DNA of 12,335 nt from Propionivibrio sp. (GTDB taxonomy: Bacteria; Pseudomonadota; Gammaproteobacteria; Burkholderiales; Rhodocyclaceae): NCBI GenBank assembly GCA_003249625.1, contig QKII01000449.1, positions 1 to 12,335 on the forward strand, read 5' to 3'. The position numbers and the translations under genes were made by a program. Positions 1-6,037 of this stretch are shown here, one piece after another (the first letter of the stretch is position 1; the number at the start of each line of letters is the position of its first letter). The notes beneath the pieces were generated by a model that worked only from the letters and a program-made list of their open reading frames with translations, ran no database searches and was not told the origin of the DNA.

Positions 1-34
1 GTAACAATACGGGTGAAATAACCGTTCTTTCCCG

Positions 35-678
35 TTACGCGCCGACCCGCCACTCAAGACGCGGCCAACCGCGGTCGATGGCAATGGCGGCGAGGCGCGC
101 ATCGGGGTTTACCGTCACAGGTTCATCGACCGACTCGAGTAACGGCAGATCGTTGGCCGAGTCGGAGTAAAAAACCGTCGCGGAAAAATCACTCAGCGCA
201 CGGCCGGAGCGTTCGAGCCAGGCACTGAGGCAGGCGCGCTTGCGCTCGGCAAAGCAGATCTCGCCACCGATGCGACCGGTAAAAGCGCCATCGCGCACTT
301 CCGCTGGCGGCGCCAGCACGTCAAGCCCCAGCAATTCCCCGGCCCCCTCGGCGAGAAAGCTGTGCGTGGCGCTGATGATGATCAAGCAGTCTCCGGCGGC
401 GCGATGCGCCTCGACTGCGTGCCGCGCCACGGCTGAAATCCGCGGTCCGACACAGGATGCCAGGAACTGCGCCCGGCGCGGCAACCACTCGGCGACCGTG
501 CCCCTGCCCAAGAGGGACAACTGAAATTCGATGTACTCGACGATATCGAGCGTACCTGCAAGATAACGGGCATGCCCCTCGGCCTGCCGCTCCATCGCGT
601 CCGGTCCGGCAAGGCCGGAGGACATCAGGTATTCGATCCAGATAGCGTGTGATCGAGGTCGAACAAGACAAGTTTCAT
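35..678 (-). pseudogene. Broken HAD-IB family phosphatase-like hydrolase (frameshift after motif I)
   Basis: The gene resembles the phosphoserine-phosphatase-like branch of the HAD superfamily (cytoplasmic phosphohydrolases; substrate not predictable here). An ATG at 678-676 begins MKLVLFDLDHTL, which is HAD motif I with the nucleophile aspartate, but this frame stops at 627-625. The rest of the protein continues in another frame from ATG 625-623 as an intact 196-codon stretch. It carries motif II (IIIISATHSF, residues 81-90 of that ORF), the motif III lysine (FAERK, 125-129) and motif IV (FYSDSANDLPLLE, 152-164). Family members have about eight residues (LxGDSDxx) between DLDxTL and the Trp of WIEYLM. 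Here only two bases separate CTA (645-643) from TGG (640-638), so roughly 22 bases appear lost, causing the frameshift. The stop and the internal ATG overlap as TGATG, so reinitiation is possible, but that product would lack the nucleophile. No clear Shine-Dalgarno precedes ATG 678. A sequencing error cannot be excluded. Confidence 0.75.
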
Positions 679-726
679 TGAAGCATCAATCGATGAAGTT
701 ACCGGCAATCAGAAACCGACCACCAG

Positions 727-766
727 AAAAAAGCCCGGAGCAATGCTGGGCAGCATCGCTCCGGGC
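727..766 (-). terminator. Rho-independent terminator after the PPi-phosphofructokinase gene
   Basis: Read on the minus strand, a stem of about 15 base pairs (arms 752-766 and 733-747, with GCCCGGAGC pairing to GCTCCGGGC, one G-T pair and a GCCC loop) is followed directly by six T residues (732-727). It lies about 20 bases beyond the stop codon at 788-790. It separates this gene from the broken HAD gene downstream, so the two are probably not one operon. Confidence 0.9.
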
Positions 767-787
767 CGGGTTACGGTAATGCGTCGA

Positions 788-2494
788 TCAGCCGATCGTG
801 AACGCCAGCGAACCTGCGCCGGAATTCAGCGCCACGCTAATCGGCATCTGCTTGGCCACATCACCCCAAAGCTGGCGCGGACCCGGCGAACAGAACAGGT
901 CATCCACCGCCCAGTCGGCACGACGCGAAGCGAAGTACTGCATGGCGGGCGAGTCCATCTTGACCAGCGCCTTCTCGATGACGAACTCGTCCTTGCCGTG
1001 GCGACGCTCGATGTTGAGCAGGCCGGTCAGCGGAATGGCGCGTGGCACGCCGCCCTTGTCGAGATCGGTCACTGTGGCCATGTAGCCGGTACGGCCATCG
1101 AGGATCAGCGAACCGGCTGTCAGGCCGAGATTGTAGGTGTAGGCGGCGTCGAACAGTGTCGGCGCGCCGCAACGGCCTTCATAGCCGAGGAAGTGGCAAT
1201 GCGCGCCGAACGGAATCCCCTGATCGATTTCCTTGACGCGAGCCTTGACCATGTCGACCAGCAACTGCTCGGTCGGAATCAGCGAAACCTGCAGATTGCC
1301 GTGCGAATCGCGATCGGCCAGCAGCATCCGCACTACATAGGCCGGCAGCGACGCGAGCAACGTCGCGTTAGCCGGAGTCAGCCGTGCCATGACGAATGCC
1401 GTCTTGTCGGCATCGGCCTCGGAAGCGAACGCCTCGGCATGATGGGCCAGCACGTCGTTCAGTTCGGCAATGAGCACGTTCATCTCGGGGATGAATTCGA
1501 TCAGCCCTTCCGGCACGAGCACCACGCCGTGGGTGAGTCCCTTGGCAGCGCGAGCGATAACCGCTTGGGCGATCCGGTCGACGATGAAGGCAAGTGACTG
1601 CTTCTTCTCGGCGACCTCTTCGGAAATGATGGTAACCGCCGGCTTGGTCTGCAGCGCCACCTCGATGGTCACGTGCGACGCCGAGCGCCCCATCAGCTTG
1701 ATGAAGTGCCAGTACTTGAGCGAGGAGCGGGTGTCCTGCAGGATGTTGCCGACCATCTCGCCGTAGATCTTGGTGGCGGTATCGAAACCGAAGGAAATCG
1801 GCAGCAGGTCACCGATCTGCAGGTCGCCGTCAATGGTCTTCGGCACGCCGATCACCTGTACGCCGGAGCCGTCGGCCTTGACGCCCTTGAACAGGTACTC
1901 GGCAAGCACGGCGGCGTTGGTGTTCGAATCATCGCCGCCGATGACGACAATGGCGTCGAGGTTGTGCTTGATGCAGGTCTGCTTGACCTCGTTGAACTGC
2001 GCGTCGGTCTTGATCTTGGTGCGATCGGTCCCAAGGAAGTCGAAACCACCGGTGTTAACGACAGTATCGATATCGGCATCTGTAATCTCGAACAGATTGC
2101 CCTTGATCAGTCCTTTCGGACCCGGCTTGACACCGAACAGCGTGTTGCCGGCGCCCAGCGCCCGCTTCAGGCCGACCACGACATTGTGCCCACCGGCAGC
2201 CGGTCCGCCAGAGAAGAGAACGGCAACGCGCTTGCCTTGAGCCGCGTTCGGATTGGAGCCCGAGGAGGCGAGAACGACGTTGCCGGACGCCTGCACGGAA
2301 TTGGGAAAGCTCTTGGCGACGCTGTCGCTATCTTTGGTGCTCAGCACCCGCTCGGTACTGGCAAAGGTTACGGCTTGCGGCTTGGCGGCATCGCCAAACG
2401 CGGAGCAAACCGGCAAGGGCAGCGTACGGACTGCCGACTCGAAAACCGAATTGTGCTTCTCCATCTTCACTAGCTGATCTGACAACGTGCTCAT
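788..2494 (-). CDS. pfp: Pyrophosphate-dependent 6-phosphofructokinase, long form
   Basis: This cytoplasmic enzyme interconverts fructose-6-phosphate and fructose-1,6-bisphosphate using pyrophosphate (EC 2.7.1.90), a near-equilibrium step serving glycolysis and gluconeogenesis. The 568-residue length matches the long group shared with plant PFP beta subunits and spirochaete enzymes of about 555 residues. Visible motifs are SGGPAAGGHN (95-104), GGDDSN (186-191), PKTIDGDL (218-225) and MGRSASH (268-274), and HCHFLGYEGR towards the C-terminus. In this family the second Asp of GGDD replaces the Gly of ATP enzymes and blocks ATP binding, so PPi use is well supported. The start at 2494 is preceded by AAGGA at 2506-2502 with seven bases of spacing. 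The gene is monocistronic by appearance: a terminator follows it, and it diverges from the acetate transporter gene across a long gap. PPi dependence is from sequence signature only. Confidence 0.95.
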   Translation of the reverse strand: MSTLSDQLVKMEKHNSVFESAVRTLPLPVCSAFGDAAKPQAVTFASTERVLSTKDSDSVAKSFPNSVQASGNVVLASSGSNPNAAQGKRVAVLFSGGPAAGGHNVVVGLKRALGAGNTLFGVKPGPKGLIKGNLFEITDADIDTVVNTGGFDFLGTDRTKIKTDAQFNEVKQTCIKHNLDAIVVIGGDDSNTNAAVLAEYLFKGVKADGSGVQVIGVPKTIDGDLQIGDLLPISFGFDTATKIYGEMVGNILQDTRSSLKYWHFIKLMGRSASHVTIEVALQTKPAVTIISEEVAEKKQSLAFIVDRIAQAVIARAAKGLTHGVVLVPEGLIEFIPEMNVLIAELNDVLAHHAEAFASEADADKTAFVMARLTPANATLLASLPAYVVRMLLADRDSHGNLQVSLIPTEQLLVDMVKARVKEIDQGIPFGAHCHFLGYEGRCGAPTLFDAAYTYNLGLTAGSLILDGRTGYMATVTDLDKGGVPRAIPLTGLLNIERRHGKDEFVIEKALVKMDSPAMQYFASRRADWAVDDLFCSPGPRQLWGDVAKQMPISVALNSGAGSLAFTIG

Positions 2495-2604
2495 TCTTTA
2501 TTCCTTGGATGAAAAAAAATGGGGGGACAACGACGCAGCTTCAACCACGGCACGAGGGATGCGGCATGCACCGCCCCAGACCGTGCAACGATGCCGTAAA
2601 TGGC

Positions 2605-2621
2605 AAAATCGCTCGATTTTA
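2605..2621 (-). promoter_or_regulatory. Candidate -10 box with overlapping palindrome upstream of pfp
   Basis: On the minus strand TAAAAT (2621-2616) could be a -10 box for the PPi-phosphofructokinase gene, giving a leader of about 110 bases. The matching -35 (near AAGACT, about 18 bases upstream) is weak. An inverted repeat, AAAATCG-CT-CGATTTT (2605-2620), overlaps the -10 and presumed start point, which is a typical place for a repressor site. No regulator is assigned and the promoter call is tentative. Confidence 0.35.
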
Positions 2622-2842
2622 CCTTATGAACTTTCGCGAAGTCTTCTGAAACGTTGTTCCAAAAAACCCTTGCGGGAAGCGCCTTGCGAGGAAAATGACC
2701 GAGGCAAACCACGACCGGAGTTATCGTCAAACGCCTTGGCTGAGAATCCGCCAAAATAGTCGAAATGACCTGCATCCGATTACGGATCGGATCGAAAACC
2801 TGATCACCGACTCCAAACCTGAGAGGCCGATTGAACCTCGGG

Positions 2843-2871
2843 AAAGCTGTCACGCCATGAACAGCTTTTTT
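2843..2871 (+). terminator. Terminator-like hairpin inside the intergenic region
   Basis: The arms AAAGCTGT (2843-2850) and ACAGCTTT (2861-2868) form an 8-bp stem with a 10-base loop, and the T run extends to 2871. It is oriented to end plus-strand transcription, but no plus-strand gene precedes it. The stem is AT-rich and only moderately stable, so it may be chance or the end of an unannotated small RNA. Confidence 0.3.
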
Positions 2872-3199
2872 CTTCATCGTCGTTAGCATCCGGACAACGA
2901 CACCCGGATCGGGTCGAGTAGAGCAGGCATCAAGATATCCCTCAAATGACAGCTTGATCAGCCGGGAGATTTCGGAGTTCTTCATCGAAGACGCATGACG
3001 CTGCCAGCCACGCCCCTGCCTTTTCCTGTGGAAACCCGAACTCATCAGCCTGCCGCTTTCGGCTACCATCCTTCGCGGCCGCACCACGAAGATCCGCGCA
3101 TGTCGCCGAACAGATAGAAGACGGGTACGGGAACGGCCAACAGCAAAAAAGCGTGTTTACACAAGACCCTATCGGGTAAGCGTGTCGACGCGTTTCCGC

Positions 3200-3228
3200 G
3201 TGCCTCTGCACACGGACTCGACTATAAT
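3200..3228 (+). promoter_or_regulatory. Probable promoter of the acetate transporter gene
   Basis: A perfect TATAAT lies at 3223-3228. With a 17-base spacer the -35 position (3200-3205, GTGCCT) matches the consensus poorly, so the promoter may need an activator. Initiation would fall near 3235, leaving an untranslated leader of about 100 bases before the ATG at 3337. Confidence 0.5.
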
Positions 3229-3336
3229 CCCGCGGCCTCCGACCGGCTACCGCTCTACGCGTCGGACCGCATCATCCTACCGATTTTCGCAACATCCCAA
3301 AGCATCAATCACCATCACTTTTCTGGAGAGTCATCA

Positions 3337-3951
3337 ATGAGCGCCGCAGAAACCCAACGCATCAAAATCGGCATTGCCAACCCCACCGCACTCGGGCTGT
3401 TCGGGCTGGCTATCGTCACGTTCGTCGCCTCGTCGCAAAAGCTTGGCATCACCACCGGCCTGTCGTTCGTCATCGTCTACGCGCTTTTCCTCGGCGCCAC
3501 GGCCCAGTTGATTGCCTGCATCCTCGATTTCCTCCATGAGAACATCTGGGGCGGCACGGTCTTCGGCGCCTATGCCTTCTTCTGGTACGCCGTCGCCGTC
3601 GCCTGGATGATGAAGATGGGCGTTTTCGGCCCCGAACTGGCTGCCGCCTGCGACGTCAAACAGCTCGGCTTCGCCTTCCTCGGCTACCTTATCTTCTCGG
3701 TCATGATGACGCTCGGCGCCATGGAAATCAGCAAGCTGATCTTCATTATCATGGTCGTCATCGACGTATTGCTCGCCGCGCTGGCACTCAATGCATTCGG
3801 CGTCGCCCCACACCTGACCCACACGATCGGTGCCCTGGCAGAAATGGGCACGGCCCTGCTGTCGTTCTACGCCTGCGGTGCAGTGGTGCTGAACACCTTC
3901 TTCGGCCGCGTGTTCCTGCCGGTCGGCAAACCGTTCGGAATTTTCAAATAA
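3337..3951 (+). CDS. satP: Acetate/succinate transporter, GPR1/FUN34/YaaH (AceTr) family
   Basis: This inner-membrane protein of 204 residues is predicted to import acetate and succinate, probably as proton symport. The family signature NPAPLGL appears as NPTALGL at residues 15-21. Six hydrophobic segments fit the six-helix family fold, at about 17-32, 41-62, 74-94, 108-127, 133-155 and 167-189. The C-terminus (PVGKPFGIFK) follows the last helix. The length is normal for bacterial members. The start at 3337 has a strong Shine-Dalgarno (GGAGAG, 3325-3330) six bases upstream. It is transcribed alone: a TATAAT-containing promoter lies upstream and a terminator follows at 3998-4020. It diverges from the PPi-phosphofructokinase gene. 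Acetate uptake fits a cell that cycles carbon between C2 acids and glycogen. Substrate choice is inferred from the family. Confidence 0.92.
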   Translation: MSAAETQRIKIGIANPTALGLFGLAIVTFVASSQKLGITTGLSFVIVYALFLGATAQLIACILDFLHENIWGGTVFGAYAFFWYAVAVAWMMKMGVFGPELAAACDVKQLGFAFLGYLIFSVMMTLGAMEISKLIFIIMVVIDVLLAALALNAFGVAPHLTHTIGALAEMGTALLSFYACGAVVLNTFFGRVFLPVGKPFGIFK

Positions 3952-3979
3952 AAAAACAAGCCGGACGGCAACGTCCGGC
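3949..3979 (-). terminator. Terminator for the repeat-protein gene, overlapping the satP end
   Basis: On the minus strand a perfect 7-bp stem (GCCGGAC at 3979-3973 paired with GTCCGGC at 3966-3960) is followed by TTG and a run of seven T (3956-3950). It would end transcripts coming from the small gene at 4030-4308. The T run abuts the satP stop codon. Confidence 0.7.
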
Positions 3980-3997
3980 ATTGCGCCACACGTTCGA

Positions 3998-4020
3998 GCC
4001 TCCCTTGCGGAGGCTTTTTT
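3998..4020 (+). terminator. Rho-independent terminator of satP
   Basis: The plus strand has GCCTCC (3998-4003), the loop CTTGC, then GGAGGC (4009-4014), followed by six T (4015-4020). It ends about 47 bases past the satP stop codon and lies just outside the end of the convergent repeat-protein gene. Confidence 0.9.
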
Positions 4021-4029
4021 CGTTCCCGC

Positions 4030-4308
4030 CTAGGAGCACTCCTCACCAAAGGCGCAGATATTCTGCAATGGCGGACGCTCCTCACAATTCTCCCCAAAAG
4101 CGCAAATCCTCTCCTGAGGCAGCTTTTCGTCGAGAAGCGCGCCAAACTCGCCGATCGGATCGACGGCGTCCGTTTCCTCGCAGTCCTCACCAAAGGCGCA
4201 GATATTCACCTCTGGTGCCTTTTCCTCGCAATCCTCGCCAAAGGCACAGATCTTTTGAGCCGGCGGTGTCTCGACCAGCACCTCGCCAAAATCGCCAATT
4301 TTCGTCAT
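4030..4308 (-). CDS. Small acidic cysteine-repeat protein of unknown function
   Basis: I do not recognise this 92-residue protein. After Met-Thr it consists of five 16-residue units and a final 10-residue unit. Units 2, 3, 5 and 6 share the core ICAFGE(D/N/E)C, giving four CX5C pairs (eight cysteines). Units 1 and 4 keep the I-G-(D/E)-F-G frame but have no cysteine (IGDFGEVLVE, IGEFGALLDE). The linkers are rich in Pro, Glu and Lys. There is no signal peptide or membrane segment, and the protein is strongly acidic. The start at 4308 is chosen because AAAGGGAG lies 6-8 bases upstream; a longer frame to 4413 has no comparable site and overlaps the neighbour's terminator. It has its own terminator, lies downstream of the ATP-type phosphofructokinase gene beyond that gene's terminator, and converges with satP. 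Possible roles are metal or redox binding or a multi-core peptide precursor, but no modifying enzyme is in view and the function is open. Confidence 0.75.
   Translation of the reverse strand: MTKIGDFGEVLVETPPAQKICAFGEDCEEKAPEVNICAFGEDCEETDAVDPIGEFGALLDEKLPQERICAFGENCEERPPLQNICAFGEECS
4033..4302 (-). repeat. 48-bp tandem repeats, arranged as a duplicated 144-bp block
   Basis: Five full 48-bp units (4302-4255, 4254-4207, 4206-4159, 4158-4111, 4110-4063) and one 30-bp partial unit (4062-4033) encode the repeats of the small protein. The order is non-Cys, Cys, Cys, then non-Cys, Cys, Cys. This points to duplication of a three-unit block. A 24-base exact match between 4040-4063 and 4184-4207, exactly 144 bases apart, supports this. 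Confidence 0.9.
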
Positions 4309-4390
4309 CGCGGTCTCCCTTTCCGGACAATCATGCATCCTGTGATCGTGTGCACGGGAAAAAATTCCGCTACGGCTCAATCGAGCGCAC

Positions 4391-4424
4391 AAAAAAAGCG
4401 GCTGGCGGGACATCCCGCAGCCGC
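4391..4424 (-). terminator. Rho-independent terminator of the ATP-type phosphofructokinase gene
   Basis: On the minus strand GCGGCT-GCGGGA pairs with TCCCGC-AGCCGC (one bulged base, ATGT loop, 4424-4398) and is followed by seven T (4397-4391). It lies about 22 bases beyond the stop codon at 4447-4449 and separates this gene from the repeat-protein gene. Confidence 0.92.
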
Positions 4425-4446
4425 CTTGCTCGCTTATACAGGCTTT

Positions 4447-5715
4447 TCAGGCAGGGAATTGCGCGAAATTTTGCCCCGTCGAGGCCAACACCCCAAGCCA
4501 GGCGGGGCTATTAAGGTCAAGCTGTTTCTTCTGCCCGGCCAACAGGCTGATCGGCACATGCGTAAACACGCCGTGATGCTGACCGATCACCAGTCCGGTC
4601 TTTCCAGCCATTCCGGCATGAACCGCATTGCGCGCGTAAAAATCGCACAGCACGGCATCATCGGCACAGGCGGGAACACTGCGGATCATGTAGCTCGGGT
4701 CGAAGTAGCGCAGGGCAAAGGGAATGCCCTCGGCCTTGAAATAGGCTTCGATGCGATCACGCAGGAAAATGCCGATATCCTTTGATTTCAGGTTGCCCGA
4801 GGCGTCGTACTTGCTTTCACCGCCGGTCATCAGGTGCTGACCCGCGCCTTCCGCAACCAGGATGACGGCGTGCGCCCGCCGCAACATGCGTTCCTTCAGC
4901 GCCACCAGGAAGCCGTCTTCGCCGTCGAGGACGAAAGGCACCTCGGGTACCAGCGTGAAGTTGACGTCCTGACTGGCCACGGTTGCGCCGGCGGCAATAA
5001 AGCCGGCGTGGCGGCCCATGATTTTCACCACCGAAATGCCGTTATGTACGCTGTGCGCTTCGGTATGGGCGCAGGCGATCGCCTTGGCGGCTTCCTCGAC
5101 TGCGGTAACGTAGCCGAACGTCCGGGTGACGAAGGCGACGTCGTTGTCGATGGTTTTCGGTACGCCGACCACGGCCAAGGCGTGGCCACGCGAACGCGCT
5201 TCCTCGAACAGTTCGGCACCGCCGCGCTGGGTACCATCGCCGCCAACGACGAAGAGGATGTCGACCTTGCGCCGGATCAGGTTATCGACCGCTACGCTGA
5301 CATCAACAGGCCCGCGTGAGGTATTGAGTACCGTGCCGCCTTCCTTGTGGATGTCCTCGACGAATTCCGGCGTCAGCGGGATCGGCTCGGAGCCGCGCCA
5401 GGGATCAAGCCCTTGATAACCGTTGGTAAAGCCGAGGATCTCGCGCACGCCGTAGCCATGATAAAGCTGCAGGACCAGCGAGCGGATGACGTTGTTCAGG
5501 CCGGGACACAGGCCACCGCACGTCACGATTCCGGCGCGGGTTTTCTTCGGGTCGAAAAACAGCTTCTCGCGCGGCCCCGCGACTTCGAACAGAAGTTCCT
5601 CCTTAGGCGGCGCGTCGGGATCGACGATGACGCTGAAAGGAACACGCGCCTTGTCGCTGACGTGGTAATCGAGCGGTGACGGGTAACGGGCTTCGCCCAA
5701 TACGGTGATGTCCAT
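4447..5715 (-). CDS. pfkA: ATP-dependent 6-phosphofructokinase, Borrelia/trypanosome-like group
   Basis: This 422-residue cytoplasmic enzyme is predicted to phosphorylate fructose-6-phosphate to fructose-1,6-bisphosphate, the committed glycolytic step. Motifs in order are CGGLCPGLNN (66-75), GGDGTQRG (158-165), PKTIDND (186-192) and MGRHAGF (233-239). Gly at 161, where PPi enzymes have Asp, indicates ATP as donor, as in the trypanosome and Entamoeba short enzymes of this PPi-PFK-related clade. The N-terminal extension of about 60 residues before the Rossmann start is usual for that clade and longer than in E. coli PfkA. The start at 5715 has AAGGA at 5722-5718, only two bases away, which is unusually tight; no better start is visible. 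It is transcribed divergently from the trehalose/glycogen operon and has its own terminator. ATP use is inferred from one signature, so PPi use is not strictly excluded. Confidence 0.88.
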   Translation of the reverse strand: MDITVLGEARYPSPLDYHVSDKARVPFSVIVDPDAPPKEELLFEVAGPREKLFFDPKKTRAGIVTCGGLCPGLNNVIRSLVLQLYHGYGVREILGFTNGYQGLDPWRGSEPIPLTPEFVEDIHKEGGTVLNTSRGPVDVSVAVDNLIRRKVDILFVVGGDGTQRGGAELFEEARSRGHALAVVGVPKTIDNDVAFVTRTFGYVTAVEEAAKAIACAHTEAHSVHNGISVVKIMGRHAGFIAAGATVASQDVNFTLVPEVPFVLDGEDGFLVALKERMLRRAHAVILVAEGAGQHLMTGGESKYDASGNLKSKDIGIFLRDRIEAYFKAEGIPFALRYFDPSYMIRSVPACADDAVLCDFYARNAVHAGMAGKTGLVIGQHHGVFTHVPISLLAGQKKQLDLNSPAWLGVLASTGQNFAQFPA

Positions 5716-5752
5716 GGTCCTTATCCAGAAAGACGGGTTAAAGCAAACCGCA

Positions 5753-5782
5753 AGTATCCCCGACAGGCCGGGTTTCGGTCAA
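5753..5782 (-). promoter_or_regulatory. Candidate sigma-70 promoter of the ATP-type phosphofructokinase gene
   Basis: On the minus strand TTGACC (5782-5777, five of six consensus bases) and GATACT (5758-5753, four of six) are separated by 18 bases. Initiation would give a short leader of about 30 bases. The inverted repeat 5784-5798 lies immediately upstream of the -35 box, a position favoured by activators. Confidence 0.5.
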
Positions 5783-5783
5783 A

Positions 5784-5798
5784 TGAAACATCGTTTCA
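5784..5798. promoter_or_regulatory. Perfect inverted repeat in the divergent control region
   Basis: TGAAAC-ATC-GTTTCA forms a perfect 6-bp inverted repeat with a 3-base centre. It sits between the divergent phosphofructokinase and trehalose-synthase genes, next to the -35 of the former and about 30 bases upstream of the -35 of the latter. The half site resembles those of LacI-family sugar regulators, though the odd centre length is not typical of them. The regulator is unknown. Confidence 0.5.
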
Positions 5799-5828
5799 AA
5801 AACAGAAAAGCCCGAACTTTTTCAGTTA

Positions 5829-5857
5829 TTGACTGTCGCGCTAGAGAAATCTGTCAT
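5829..5857 (+). promoter_or_regulatory. Candidate sigma-70 promoter of the treS operon
   Basis: TTGACT (5829-5834) and TGTCAT (5852-5857) are spaced by 17 bases and match the consensus at five and four of six positions. The leader to the chosen ATG at 6038 would be about 175 bases. I see no convincing riboswitch or attenuator in that leader. Confidence 0.45.
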
Positions 5858-6037
5858 GCGCTTCCCGAACACAATCGCGATTTGCCCGACAGGGCCGACT
5901 GTGCAAGACTGAAAAGCCACATCCCCTCGCCGGCCAGTCGAACGCGAGCGGAAAACGGAACGCTCATCGGAATTGCCGAACCGGGAAGGAGAGAAACGGA
6001 TCTGGCCCGGCTCCGACAACGAGAAGGGAGATACGGT

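Larger units (their letters stand above)
2495..3336. other. Long intergenic region between pfp and satP
   Basis: About 840 bases lie between two divergent genes and contain no gene I can support. The left part holds the candidate pfp promoter (2605-2621) and the pfp leader. The middle has a terminator-like hairpin (2843-2871). The right part holds the satP promoter and leader. A minus-strand open frame (2491-3087) abuts the pfp start, but it has no recognisable domain, an unremarkable composition and the promoter candidates inside it, so I treat it as fortuitous. Short inverted repeats with ACCC/GGGT arms occur at 2902-2914 and 3166-3177. The base composition is visibly less GC-rich than that of the genes around it. 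Confidence 0.6.

Noticed and set aside
743..1597. Plus-strand 284-codon open frame opposite pfp
   Set aside because: It is antisense to a clearly homologous gene and also runs through the terminator. Long antisense frames are expected in GC-rich genes.
2491..3087. Minus-strand open frame of 198 codons overlapping the pfp start by four bases
   Set aside because: It has no recognisable domain, low-complexity basic stretches at its start and unconvincing codon use, and it includes the candidate pfp promoter. The short overlap with pfp looks accidental, though translation evidence could change this.
3334..3981. Minus-strand 215-codon open frame opposite satP
   Set aside because: It is antisense to an evident membrane transporter. 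The charged, His/Asp/Glu-rich product is the expected mirror of hydrophobic codons, and it starts in the terminator region.
4033..4302. The 48-bp repeats as a CRISPR array or intergenic repeat element
   Set aside because: The units are contiguous without spacers, keep an open frame and conserve amino acids rather than exact bases.
4030..4308. Firm assignment of the repeat protein as a ribosomally made, modified peptide precursor
   Set aside because: The repeats with cysteines invite it, but no radical SAM, cyclase, protease or exporter gene is in the window, so it stays only one possibility.
4309..4413. Longer N-terminus for the cysteine-repeat protein
   Set aside because: The extra 35 residues have no repeat character, run into the terminator of the upstream gene, and lack a good ribosome-binding site. 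ATG 4308 has a strong one.
5705..6037. In-frame upstream extension of the trehalose synthase by 111 codons
   Set aside because: It overlaps the start of the divergent phosphofructokinase gene, contains the likely promoters, has no family homology that I recognise, and a good Shine-Dalgarno precedes ATG 6038.
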